Positions 54,101 through 61,042 of a DNA stretch of 64,000 bases are shown here, in pieces (position 1 is the first letter of the stretch; every line of letters begins with the position of its first letter). The stretch is from Lolliginicoccus lacisalsi (GTDB lineage Bacteria; Actinomycetota; Actinomycetes; Mycobacteriales; Mycobacteriaceae), in NCBI RefSeq assembly GCF_014841105.1, contig NZ_JACYWE010000008.1, positions 1 to 64,000 of the forward strand. The letters run 5' to 3'. The notes under the pieces are model-generated. The model saw nothing but the letters and a program-made list of their open reading frames with translations, was not told where the DNA came from and ran no database searches. Position numbers and translations under genes: made by a program.

Positions 54101-54411
54101 TGCTGGCCTACCAGAACTATCCCTCGCCGTCGCTGGACCTGCCTGGCGTTGCATCCTCGTTCATCGATATCCCCGAGGACAAGGCCCGGATCGACTTGCA
54201 GCTCGCGATGCATGAGCGGCCCAGCGCTGGCGGTGGCACGGTGCTCGATATCGCTATCACCTACGCCACCGACGTGCTCGATCGCTCCACGATCGAATCG
54301 CTGGGAGCGCGATTGCTGCATAACCTCGCGCGCTTCTGCATGAGCGGTGAAGCCGACTCGATCGACCTAGCCCGACCACTCAGCACGCAGAAGGCGGTAG
54401 CCAGCCCATGA
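51163..54411 (+). CDS. Non-ribosomal peptide synthetase, A-T-C architecture
   Basis: 1082 aa. Adenylation domain (about 1-510): FTSGSTGTPTAV at 161, FDVSVWEIFWPL with the Asp that anchors an amino-acid substrate, NLYGPTEAAV, MYRTGDLA, RHDHQVKLRGHRIELGD and the catalytic Lys502 in LTASGKLDRSALP. Thiolation domain: LGGDSLSAVR with phosphopantetheine Ser561. Condensation domain (about 620-1070): HHIACDG (752-758), the complete HHxxxDG, and IVIGVPVTRR. The condensation domain follows the carrier, so it would hand the bound amino acid onto or accept it from another partner. No thioesterase, reductase or epimerase. Starts by GTGA overlap with the SnoaL gene and ends by ATGA overlap with the ATP-grasp gene. 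Confidence 0.93.
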   Translation: MTRLAGRAPGTLHLAALLGCPPAPGSPAITCGEHHLTHRDLEARTNRVARALARRGIGPEHIVALDLPSSIDLIVHAHAVIKAGAAYLPLDRSLPEDRLTRMLRTARPSLVVTAERAPLRFQPLPAVGPADLDDHALSSAPLDDSDRIAPLRPGNAAYVMFTSGSTGTPTAVVIPHSAIANQIAWMRDRFPLAAGATVLHKIAPTFDVSVWEIFWPLASGAHLVIAAPAARNDPDHLCALIARHSVTHAVFVPSPLRVFGDIARPRALGTLRHILVIGEELHQETVDRLASRCAATVHNLYGPTEAAVSATQSEAPASRAGAGEIPRVVPIGHPQRGVQALLLGPRLSPATSGPDVELYLGGVQLARGYLGKAALTATRFVANPWGQPGSRMYRTGDLAAFSGPTGIQFLGRHDHQVKLRGHRIELGDIEHALRRHPAVSSAVVLKRASPRGEHLDAYAALTSTAPVTVAELRDHLAALLPAHLVPARLATVASWPLTASGKLDRSALPPIRTDSDHPGGPRSRAAEDTTELEAAIAREMSEILQYPATATDSFFALGGDSLSAVRLLAGLRQHFEAPPTVEDLLRNPSPREIAAMASAAARDRTASGPRNAPPPRAPRPERIPLAPQQRRMHRHFRSHPESPMNNLIMAFRIDGQIDAALLEAAVLDVVEQHESLRTITPYNEPGPRQVVLSAEDACRGMVQYCRPDGSPLLDALRGVRDIPFDLEAQAPLRVHVLENEGGRARALALVVHHIACDGFSEAVLLRDLSTAYGARARGLEPGLQRLEMQYIDLALAQLLLLGDLADPGSVAATNHRWWHDMLAGATDHVSLLLDRPRPRSRDCAAGTHAVRSGPDVLAAATLLAARNGTTRFIVIQSILAITLAQASGSNDIVIGVPVTRRDDDDQARIVGMMIVTAPLRIRLRQGEAFPALLGRVHRSCREAFARLDIFPDALVDEHRARSAPSVSSRSQPAPSIYDVMLAYQNYPSPSLDLPGVASSFIDIPEDKARIDLQLAMHERPSAGGGTVLDIAITYATDVLDRSTIESLGARLLHNLARFCMSGEADSIDLARPLSTQKAVASP

Positions 54412-55298
54412 TTCGAGCCGCGTCGGCCCAGCGCGCCGCCAACACCGCCCTCGGCCATGCGCTCGGGGCGATGCCGCTGGCGTTGCGTCGGCAGGTCATG
54501 TACGCGGTGACCCACCAGGGCCGGCTCGCGAACCTCCGGTCCCCCGAGCTCTTCACGCACAAGGTCAACTGGCGGATGCTCCATGATCGCCGCGAGATCC
54601 TCAAGCCCACGTGCGACAAGGTGCTCATGAAGGAGATCGTGCGCGAGCGGCTCGGCGGGCGGATCGGCATACCCCGCATCCTGTGGGCCGGAAGCTCCCT
54701 CGGGCAAGCACGGCAGGCACCGGCGGAAACGTGGGAGAGCCCCTGGGTGCTCAAGCCCGCGCACCGCTCGCAACGCATCATCGTGGGCACGGGCGCACCC
54801 GATATCGACGAGCTCATGGACCAGACCCGCGGCTGGATGGACCAGCCGAACTGGACCGTCCTGGGCGAATGGGCCTACCAGTTCGCGACCCCGCGATTCA
54901 TCTTCGAGGAGCGCCTTGGCGACGGCACGACCCTGCCCCCGGACTTCAAGTTCCTGGTGTTCCATGGCGTGCCACGCTTCATCATCGTCGAGGCCAATCG
55001 GCAGGACGAGCTCACGGTCAACTACTACACGCCGGACTGGGTCCGCCAGGAGGTGCCGGTCGATACCCCTGCCGGTCCAGACATTCCCCGGCCTCGGGGC
55101 CTGGACACCATGCTCGCGCTCGCCGCGGAGATCGCCCACGGGTTCGATTTCCTGCGCGTCGACCTGTATGAGATCGACGGGGAAATCCTGTTCGGCGAGA
55201 CCACCCCCTACCCGGTGGGCGGGCTATCGAAGTACCCGGAGTGGCTGGATCGCCAGCTCGGCTCCTACTGGGAGCTCCCCGATCTCGCGAACGCCTGA
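54408..55298 (+). CDS. TupA-like ATP-grasp ligase
   Basis: 296 aa. The order FTHKVNWRMLHDRREILKPTCDK, WVLKPAHRSQRIIV (ATP-binding Lys), LGEWAYQF, PRFIFEERLGDGTTLPPDFKFLVFHGVPRFIIVEANR and FLRVDLYEIDGEILFGETTPYPVGG (Mg-binding Asp/Glu) is that of the TupA family, named after teichuronopeptide synthesis, where amino acids are joined to a cell-wall polymer. ATGA overlap with the NRPS. The gene pair suggests that an NRPS-activated amino acid or peptide is combined with a substrate by amide bond formation. Exact acceptor unknown. Confidence 0.85.
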   Translation: MIRAASAQRAANTALGHALGAMPLALRRQVMYAVTHQGRLANLRSPELFTHKVNWRMLHDRREILKPTCDKVLMKEIVRERLGGRIGIPRILWAGSSLGQARQAPAETWESPWVLKPAHRSQRIIVGTGAPDIDELMDQTRGWMDQPNWTVLGEWAYQFATPRFIFEERLGDGTTLPPDFKFLVFHGVPRFIIVEANRQDELTVNYYTPDWVRQEVPVDTPAGPDIPRPRGLDTMLALAAEIAHGFDFLRVDLYEIDGEILFGETTPYPVGGLSKYPEWLDRQLGSYWELPDLANA

Positions 55299-55321
55299 GC
55301 CCGGGCCACCGGGGCCACGGT

Positions 55322-56521
55322 TCACGCGAGGGCTTGCTTCAGGTCCTCGATGAGGTCATCGACATGCTCGAGCCCCACGGAGATGCGGACCACGCCGTCA
55401 GTGATGCCGACGGTGGCGCGGCCCTCCGGGCCCATGGCGCGATGGGTGGTGGTGGCGGGATGAGTGATCAGGGTCTTCGAATCACCAAGGTTGTTGGAGA
55501 TATCGATGATCCGCAGCTTGTCGAGCACCTCGAACGCCCGCGCCTTGCCATCGACCGCATCGAGCTCGAACGTCACCACGGTGCCCCCGCCCAGCATCTG
55601 CCGCTTCGCGAGCTCGTACTGCGGGTGCGACGGCAGGAACGGGTAGCGAACCCAGCGGGTGGCGGGATGCTCGTCGAGGAACTCGGCGATGCGCTGGGCG
55701 GACTCGTTCTGCTGCTTGACACGGATGCCCAGCGTCTCGAGGCCCTTGAGCATCACCCACGCGTTGAACGGGCTCAGCGCGGGCCCGGTGTGCCGCATGA
55801 GGGTCTGCACGGGACCGTCGATGTAATCCTTCGGACCGAGGATCGCCCCGCCCAGGACACGACCCTGGCCATCGATGTGCTTGGTGCCGGAATACACCAC
55901 GATGTCCGCGCCGAGCTCGAAGCCACGCTGCAGCAGCGGGGTGGCGAAGACATTGTCGAGAACGACCTTCGCTCCCGCCGCATGCGCGAGCTCGGAGACC
56001 CGCCGCACATCAACGAGGGCCTGCATCGGGTTGGCCGGGGTCTCGAAGAACACGGCAGCGGTCGGCTTGGAAAGGGCCTGCTCCCACTGGTCGAGATCCT
56101 CGCCGTCGACGAACTCCGTCTCGATCCCCCACCGCGGCAGGATCTCGTTGCACACGACGAAGCAGGATCCGAACAGGCTGCGGGCCGCCACGAGCCGGTC
56201 ACCGGCCTTCAGCAGCGCGCCGAGCGACACGAAGACCGCCGCCATGCCGCTCGCCGTGCCGAAGCATGCCTCGGCGCCGTCCATCAGGCGCAGCCGCTCC
56301 TCGAACATCGCGACCGTGGGATTGCCGTAGCGGGAGTAGACGAAGCGATCGCCGTCGATGAACGCCTGCTCGGCGGCGCTCGCGGACTCATAGACATAGC
56401 CGGAGGTGAGGTAGAGCGCCTCAGCGGTCTCCTCGTAGCCCGACCGCGCGAGGCCGCCCCGCACGCCAATCGTCTCGGGGCGCACGCCCTCGGGCAGGGG
56501 GCGCTGCGGCGGCAAGCTCAT
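55322..56521 (-). CDS. metZ: O-succinylhomoserine sulfhydrylase
   Basis: 399 aa PLP enzyme of the Cys/Met metabolism family; forms homocysteine from O-succinylhomoserine and sulfide. YVYESASAAEQAF, RYGNPTVAMFEERL, SLFGSC, VFFETPANPMQ, VVYSGTKHIDGQGR (PLP Lys), LSPFNAWVMLKGLETL and VRISVGLEHVDDLIEDL are present. ATG at 56521 overlaps the rhodanese stop (ATGA). The stop is about 25 nt from the convergent ATP-grasp gene. Confidence 0.95.
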   Translation of the reverse strand: MSLPPQRPLPEGVRPETIGVRGGLARSGYEETAEALYLTSGYVYESASAAEQAFIDGDRFVYSRYGNPTVAMFEERLRLMDGAEACFGTASGMAAVFVSLGALLKAGDRLVAARSLFGSCFVVCNEILPRWGIETEFVDGEDLDQWEQALSKPTAAVFFETPANPMQALVDVRRVSELAHAAGAKVVLDNVFATPLLQRGFELGADIVVYSGTKHIDGQGRVLGGAILGPKDYIDGPVQTLMRHTGPALSPFNAWVMLKGLETLGIRVKQQNESAQRIAEFLDEHPATRWVRYPFLPSHPQYELAKRQMLGGGTVVTFELDAVDGKARAFEVLDKLRIIDISNNLGDSKTLITHPATTTHRAMGPEGRATVGITDGVVRISVGLEHVDDLIEDLKQALA

Positions 56522-56931
56522 GACTGCCTCCACGGCAGGCCGAGGGCACGCCAGCCGCGATGGCCACGATGGCCCTGGTCGTCGATCGCGCCCTCGAAAC
56601 CGTCAAGGACGTTATAGGCGGGCCCGAGGCCCGCGGAGGTAGCAAGCTGCGCTGAACCAATGGAGCGCTGGCCCGACCGGCACAGGAACACCAGCGGCTG
56701 GCCGGGCTTGATGCCAGCGGCAGCGAGATCGTTGAGGAAGTCGGCGTTGCGCGCGCCGGTGGGGAAACCGACCCACTCGACGAAGACGGTCCGCTTGCCC
56801 AGCGATGAGATATCGGGCACACCGACATAGTTCCACTCGGCCTGGGTACGGACGTCGACGAGGACGGCCTCGGAATCGTTCTCGAGCATCTGCCATGCCT
56901 GCTCGGGGCTGATGTCACCTGCGTAGCTCAC
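56518..56931 (-). CDS. Rhodanese-like sulfurtransferase
   Basis: 137 aa from the GTG at 56931; homologues begin MSYAGDI, which sets this start. Single rhodanese domain: AVLVDVRTQAEWNYVGVPD, LVFLCRSGQRS with the catalytic Cys and a CRSGxRS loop, AYNVLDGFEG. Coupled to metZ, it likely supplies or handles sulfane sulfur for homocysteine synthesis, as proposed for the same pair in mycobacteria. No Shine-Dalgarno sequence; a TATAGG stretch just upstream may make it leaderless. Confidence 0.9.
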   Translation of the reverse strand: MSYAGDISPEQAWQMLENDSEAVLVDVRTQAEWNYVGVPDISSLGKRTVFVEWVGFPTGARNADFLNDLAAAGIKPGQPLVFLCRSGQRSIGSAQLATSAGLGPAYNVLDGFEGAIDDQGHRGHRGWRALGLPWRQS

Positions 56932-57060
56932 CCCTATAGCGTTCCATACCGGGGGGCTCGCGCGCACACTGGCCGACGCATGTCGCCAGCGGCTCAGAAA
57001 GGGAATGGGGACCGGGCAGGTTAGAGCAGGCTTACCAGTGCCGGAATTTCTACTCTACAC

Positions 57061-57078
57061 TGGACACTCGACTGTCCA
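57061..57078. promoter_or_regulatory. Inverted repeat in the fprA promoter
   Basis: TGGACA-CTCGAC-TGTCCA, perfect 6-bp arms, 27 nt before the fprA ATG and directly after TACTCTACACT, which contains overlapping TAnnnT boxes. Likely operator near the transcription start. Confidence 0.5.
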
Positions 57079-57104
57079 CCCCAGAATGAGGTTAAGCGCT
57101 TCTG

Positions 57105-58484
57105 ATGACTGACCAGAATCGGCCGTTGCGAGTTGGAATCGTCGGGTCCGGCCCCGCCGGCATCTATGCCGCTGACGCCTTGATGAAATCAGACGCCGCC
57201 GCGGAACGGGGGGTCAGCATCGACATCCTCGAGCGCATGCCCGCTCCCTTCGGCCTGATCCGCTACGGCGTCGCCCCCGACCACCCCCGCATCAAGGGCA
57301 TCATCACCGCGCTGCACAAGGTCCTCGACAAGCCCGGGGTCCGCCTGTTCGGCAACGTTGACTACGGCAACGACATCGACCTGCCCACCCTGCGCTCCCT
57401 CTACGACGCGGTCATCTTCGCCACCGGCGCCAACGCCGACCGCGCCCTCGGGATCCCCGGCATCGACCTCGACGGCTCCTACGGCGCCGCGGACTTCGTG
57501 TCCTGGTACGACGGTCACCCCGATGTGCCCCGCGACTGGCCACTCGACGCCGAGAAGGTCGCCGTCCTCGGGGTCGGCAACGTCGCCCTCGACGTCGCGC
57601 GAGTGCTCGCCAAGACCGCCGACGAGCTGCTCGAGACCGAGATCCCCCACAACGTCTACGAGGGATTGAAGGCCTCGCGCGCCCGCGAGGTCCACGTCTT
57701 CGGCCGCCGCGGCCCAGCCCAGGCCAAGTTCACCCCCCTCGAGCTCAAGGAGCTCGCCCACTCCCCCAACGTCGAGGTGATCGTCGACCCCGTCGACATC
57801 GACTACGACGAGGCCTCCGAGATCGCGCGCCGCTCCTCGAAGATCGTCGACCAGGTCGCCAACATCATCCAGGATTCCGCGATCCGCGACCCCCAGGGCC
57901 TGCCGAACAAGATCTACCTGCACTTCTTCGAGAGCCCCACCGAGATCCTCGGCGAGGATGGCAAGGTCGCGGGCCTGCGCACCGAGCGCACCGAGCTCGA
58001 CGGCACCGGCAACGTCCGCGGCACCGGGAAGTTCACCGACTGGGACGTCCAGGCGGTCTACCGGGCGGTGGGCTACCTGTCGGAGAACATCGCCCGGCTG
58101 CCCTTCGACGAGCAGGCCGGCACCGTGCCCAACGAGGCCGGACGCGTGACCGGCGATGATGGCCAGCCGCTGCCCGGCCTCTACGTCACCGGCTGGATCA
58201 AGCGCGGCCCCATCGGGCTGATCGGCCACACCAAGGGCGACGCCAACGAGACCATCGCCTGCCTGCTCGAGGACGCGCCGACGCTGCCCGCGCCCACCGA
58301 TCCCCGCGAGGACGCGCTCACCGAGCACCTGACCAGCAAGGGCGTGCCGTTCACCACCTGGGATGGCTGGTACCGCCTCGACGCCCACGAGAAGGCCCTC
58401 GGCGAGCCGCACGGCCGGCCCCGCATCAAGGTCGTCGAGCGCGACGAGATGCTCCGCGCCAGCGGCGCCACCGACGAGCAGTAG
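57105..58484 (+). CDS. fprA: Ferredoxin/adrenodoxin-type NADP+ reductase
   Basis: 459 aa, FprA type. FAD-binding VGIVGSGPAGIYAADAL, ERMPAPFGLIRYGVAPDHPRIK, NADPH-binding VAVLGVGNVALDVARVL, VHVFGRRGPAQAKFTPLELKEL, and the C-terminal YVTGWIKRGPIGLIGHTKGDANET are hallmark sequences. It passes electrons from NADPH to ferredoxins, for example for P450s. ATG at 57105; the nearest GAGG is rather far (14 nt). Confidence 0.96.
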   Translation: MTDQNRPLRVGIVGSGPAGIYAADALMKSDAAAERGVSIDILERMPAPFGLIRYGVAPDHPRIKGIITALHKVLDKPGVRLFGNVDYGNDIDLPTLRSLYDAVIFATGANADRALGIPGIDLDGSYGAADFVSWYDGHPDVPRDWPLDAEKVAVLGVGNVALDVARVLAKTADELLETEIPHNVYEGLKASRAREVHVFGRRGPAQAKFTPLELKELAHSPNVEVIVDPVDIDYDEASEIARRSSKIVDQVANIIQDSAIRDPQGLPNKIYLHFFESPTEILGEDGKVAGLRTERTELDGTGNVRGTGKFTDWDVQAVYRAVGYLSENIARLPFDEQAGTVPNEAGRVTGDDGQPLPGLYVTGWIKRGPIGLIGHTKGDANETIACLLEDAPTLPAPTDPREDALTEHLTSKGVPFTTWDGWYRLDAHEKALGEPHGRPRIKVVERDEMLRASGATDEQ

Positions 58485-58498
58485 CACCCGCTCCCCGC

Positions 58499-58540
58499 GG
58501 CAGCCCCCGGCCGGTCCCCACGGACCCGCCGGGGGCTGCC
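58499..58540. terminator. Bidirectional hairpin after fprA
   Basis: Perfect 12-bp arms GGCAGCCCCCGG / CCGGGGGCTGCC with an 18-nt loop between convergent fprA and DUF456 genes. Confidence 0.8.
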
Positions 58541-58594
58541 GCGTTGCGTGTGGGGGATTCGCGGCCGGATCGAGCAGCACGGGGGCGGCAAGGC

Positions 58595-59077
58595 CTACAG
58601 CACCCAGGCGCCGATGGCCCAGGTCGCCCCCGCGGCCAGCGCCCCCAGGAGCTGGATCAGCGTGGAGAGCACGACCGCCTTGGTGGCATGAACCGTGGCG
58701 TTCCACGCTGCGTCAGCCCGGCGCACACGGGCCGTCTCGGCGAGGAACGTGCCACCGACGAATCCGATGAACAAGCCGATCACGGGGATGACGAAGAACC
58801 CGATCACCGCCAGGATGAGCCCGGCCACGATGGACCGCGTGGGGATGCCCGCGTCGCGGAGGGACCGCCCCGGCCAGGTGTACTGCAGCACGCCCGTGAT
58901 GACGATGAACCCGGTGACGATGAGGAAGATCATCCAGGCCAGCGTGGTGTTCTCGAAGATGGCCCAGGCCAGCACGGCACCGAAGATGACGATCACGCCG
59001 GGTAGGATCGGCAGCACGGTGCCGATGATGCCGATGACGATGACGAGAGCGACGATAAGCTCGCCTAGCAGGTTCAT
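58595..59077 (-). CDS. DUF456 membrane protein
   Basis: 160 aa, four to five helices: LIVALVIVIGIIGTVLPILPGVIVIFGAVLAWAIFE, the Gly-rich hairpin GFFVIPVIGLFIGFVGGTFLAE, and a C-terminal hydrophobic run. PILPGVIVIFGAVLAW is the DUF456 signature. Function unknown. The ATG at 59077 has no Shine-Dalgarno sequence but a well-placed TAGCGT, suggesting a leaderless mRNA. Confidence 0.85.
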   Translation of the reverse strand: MNLLGELIVALVIVIGIIGTVLPILPGVIVIFGAVLAWAIFENTTLAWMIFLIVTGFIVITGVLQYTWPGRSLRDAGIPTRSIVAGLILAVIGFFVIPVIGLFIGFVGGTFLAETARVRRADAAWNATVHATKAVVLSTLIQLLGALAAGATWAIGAWVL

Positions 59078-59084
59078 GCGGCTT

Positions 59085-59090
59085 ACGCTA
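59085..59090 (-). promoter_or_regulatory. Likely -10 box of leaderless DUF456 transcript
   Basis: TAGCGT on the minus strand, 7 nt upstream of the ATG at 59077. Confidence 0.55.
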
Positions 59091-59138
59091 GCCGGTTGCC
59101 GCTCCCATCCGCGATGATGCGCAGCACAGGCGAGGGTC

Positions 59139-59167
59139 GGGCGCCTCGTGGGCGCCTCGTGGGCGCC
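59139..59167 (+). repeat. GGGCGCCTCGT tandem repeat
   Basis: Two exact 11-nt copies (59139-59149, 59150-59160) and a partial third, between the divergently flanked DUF456 promoter and the end of purT. Confidence 0.8.
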
Positions 59168-59193
59168 CAGCCCTGCGCCCAGCCCCGCGAGTG

Positions 59194-59219
59194 CGCGAAA
59201 AACGACTGCGTTTCTCGCG
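59194..59219. terminator. Hairpin downstream of purT
   Basis: CGCGAAAAACG / CGTTTCTCGCG, 10 of 11 paired with a 4-nt loop. Lies about 100 nt after the purT stop. The preceding sequence is related to the hairpin at 29681. Confidence 0.55.
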
Positions 59220-59234
59220 AACGCTGACGGAATT

Positions 59235-59270
59235 CGCACTCTCGAGGCCAGACGCACTCTCGAGGCCGGA
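59235..59270 (+). repeat. 18-bp tandem repeat downstream of purT
   Basis: CGCACTCTCGAGGCC followed by AGA or GGA, two copies in direct succession, with a decayed start of a third. Confidence 0.8.
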
Positions 59271-59319
59271 CGCACGTGGACGCCGCGACGCCAGACGCGC
59301 GCCCGCGGCGAAGCCGGCG

Positions 59320-60513
59320 CTAGGGGGCGATGACGGTGATGCAGGAAGCGGCCTTTGTGGCGTTCTCGCGCGCTTCCTCGATGGTGCCCGCCGCGGCGAC
59401 CGCAACGCCCATGCGCCGATTCTCGAAGCTCTCGGGCTTGCCGAAGAGGCGGATGTCGGTGCCGGGGATGGCGAGCGCGTCCTCCACGCCCTCGAACTGG
59501 ACCGCGCGCGCATCGACGCCGCCGTAGATGACCGCGGATGCGCCCGGGCTGAGCAGGGCGGTGTCGACGGGGAGCCGGAGCACGGCGCGCGCGTGCAGCT
59601 CGAACTCGGAGAGCCGCTGGGTCGCGAGGGTGACGAGCCCGGTGTCGTGGGGGCGGGGGCTGACCTCGGAGAAGTAGACCTCGTCGCCCTTGACGAAAAG
59701 CTCGACGCCGAAGACCCCACGCCCACCGAGAGCGGTGGTGATGCGCTCGGCGATGTCCTCGGCCGAGGCGAGCGCGGTCTCGCTCATGGGGTGGGGCTGC
59801 CAGGACTCGACGTAGTCGCCGGCGACCTGGCGGTGCCCGATCGGCGCGCAGAAGAAGGTGGTGATGGCGCCGGAGTGGGTCGAGCGCACGGTGAGGAGGG
59901 TTATCTCGTAGTCGAAGTCGACGAAGCCCTCGACGATGCCGCGATTGTTGTGGACCCGTCCCCCCGCGTGGGCGTATTCCCAGGCGGCCTCGAGCCCGTC
60001 GGCATCGTGGACCACGGACTGCCCCTTGCCGGAGGAGGACATGATCGGCTTGACCACGCAGGGGTATCCGATGCGCTCGGTGGCGGCGGCGAGCTCGTCG
60101 TAGGTATCGGCGAAGGCATAGGGCGAGGTGGGCAGGCCGAGCTGCTCGCCGGCGAGGCGGCGGATGCCCTCGCGGTTCATGGTGAGCTGCGTCGCGCGGG
60201 CGGTGGGGATGACCTCGGTGATGCCAGTGGCCACGGCCTCGGCGAGGGCGTCGGTGGCGATGGCCTCGATCTCGGGGACGACGTAGTGGGGCTTCTCGTG
60301 CTTGATGAGAGTGAGCAGCGCGTCCTTGTCCGTCATGTCGATGACATGCGAGCGGTGAGCCACCTGGTGCCCGGGGGACTTCGCATAGCGGTCCACAGCG
60401 ATGACCTCGATGCCGAGGCGCTGGAACGCGATGATGACTTCCTTGCCGAGCTCGCCCGCTCCGAGCAGCATGACGCGGGTTGCTCCGTCGCTCAGCGGTG
60501 TACCGATGATCAC
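59320..60513 (-). CDS. purT: Formate-dependent GAR transformylase
   Basis: 397 aa ATP-grasp enzyme making formyl-GAR from GAR, formate and ATP in purine synthesis. [128 protein letters not shown] and [11 protein letters not shown] are all typical. GTG start at 60513 with GAGGG 8 nt before it; the open frame continues upstream but there overlaps the divergent gene. Confidence 0.96.
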   Translation of the reverse strand: MIIGTPLSDGATRVMLLGAGELGKEVIIAFQRLGIEVIAVDRYAKSPGHQVAHRSHVIDMTDKDALLTLIKHEKPHYVVPEIEAIATDALAEAVATGITEVIPTARATQLTMNREGIRRLAGEQLGLPTSPYAFADTYDELAAATERIGYPCVVKPIMSSSGKGQSVVHDADGLEAAWEYAHAGGRVHNNRGIVEGFVDFDYEITLLTVRSTHSGAITTFFCAPIGHRQVAGDYVESWQPHPMSETALASAEDIAERITTALGGRGVFGVELFVKGDEVYFSEVSPRPHDTGLVTLATQRLSEFELHARAVLRLPVDTALLSPGASAVIYGGVDARAVQFEGVEDALAIPGTDIRLFGKPESFENRRMGVAVAAAGTIEEARENATKAASCITVIAP

Positions 60514-60585
60514 CTGGTGTTCCCTCTCCGTGCGCCTCTCGCGTGACGTGTAGAGCCTAGCGGGTGAGAGGATGGAGTTGTGGAT

Positions 60586-61017
60586 ATGGCATTGGCTCTG
60601 GAGACAAGGTTCGCGCTGCTCGCGACAGGGGTGATCTTCCTGTGGGCGCTGCTGCTCGGGGTGTGGAAGTACGTGCAGATCGCGCGCTCGCCGGAGCATG
60701 CGGCGCATCCGTACGTCGACATCGCGCATCGGGCGGCGCTGTTGTACTCGTTCGCATCGTTGCTGCTGGCTGTGTTCGCGGAGCTGAGCGCCTGGGCCTC
60801 GTGGGTGAACGTGGCGGCGGTGGCGGCGGTACTGGTGTTCTTCGTGGGGGCGATCCTGTCGTACGTGGTGCATGGCTGGAGGCGGGATACTACGAACCAG
60901 TTCGCGAACCCGGTGCGGGGCCTGCATGCGTTCATGGTGGCGTTGATCGTCGCGGAGATCGGTGGCTTCGTGGTGTTGTTCTCGGGGTTCGTGGTGGGCC
61001 AGTTCGCGATTGCTTAA
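60586..61017 (+). CDS. Small integral membrane protein
   Basis: 143 aa, four hydrophobic segments ([86 protein letters not shown]). No family recognised with certainty. ATG at 60586 has GGAG 8 nt upstream; a GTG at 60580 is in frame. Divergent from purT. Its TAA stop abuts the Zur box of the next gene. Confidence 0.72.
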   Translation: MALALETRFALLATGVIFLWALLLGVWKYVQIARSPEHAAHPYVDIAHRAALLYSFASLLLAVFAELSAWASWVNVAAVAAVLVFFVGAILSYVVHGWRRDTTNQFANPVRGLHAFMVALIVAEIGGFVVLFSGFVVGQFAIA

Positions 61018-61042
61018 TAGTTATGATTATCATTAGTAACTA
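61018..61042. promoter_or_regulatory. Zur/Fur-type operator before the AztD-like gene
   Basis: Core ATGATTATCAT (61023-61033) is a perfect inverted repeat of the Zur/Fur type, flanked by TAGTTA and TAACTA at the outer ends. This AT-rich island stands out in its GC-rich surroundings. It overlaps a possible -10 (TATCAT, 61028-61033) 8 nt from the ATG. Confidence 0.75.
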
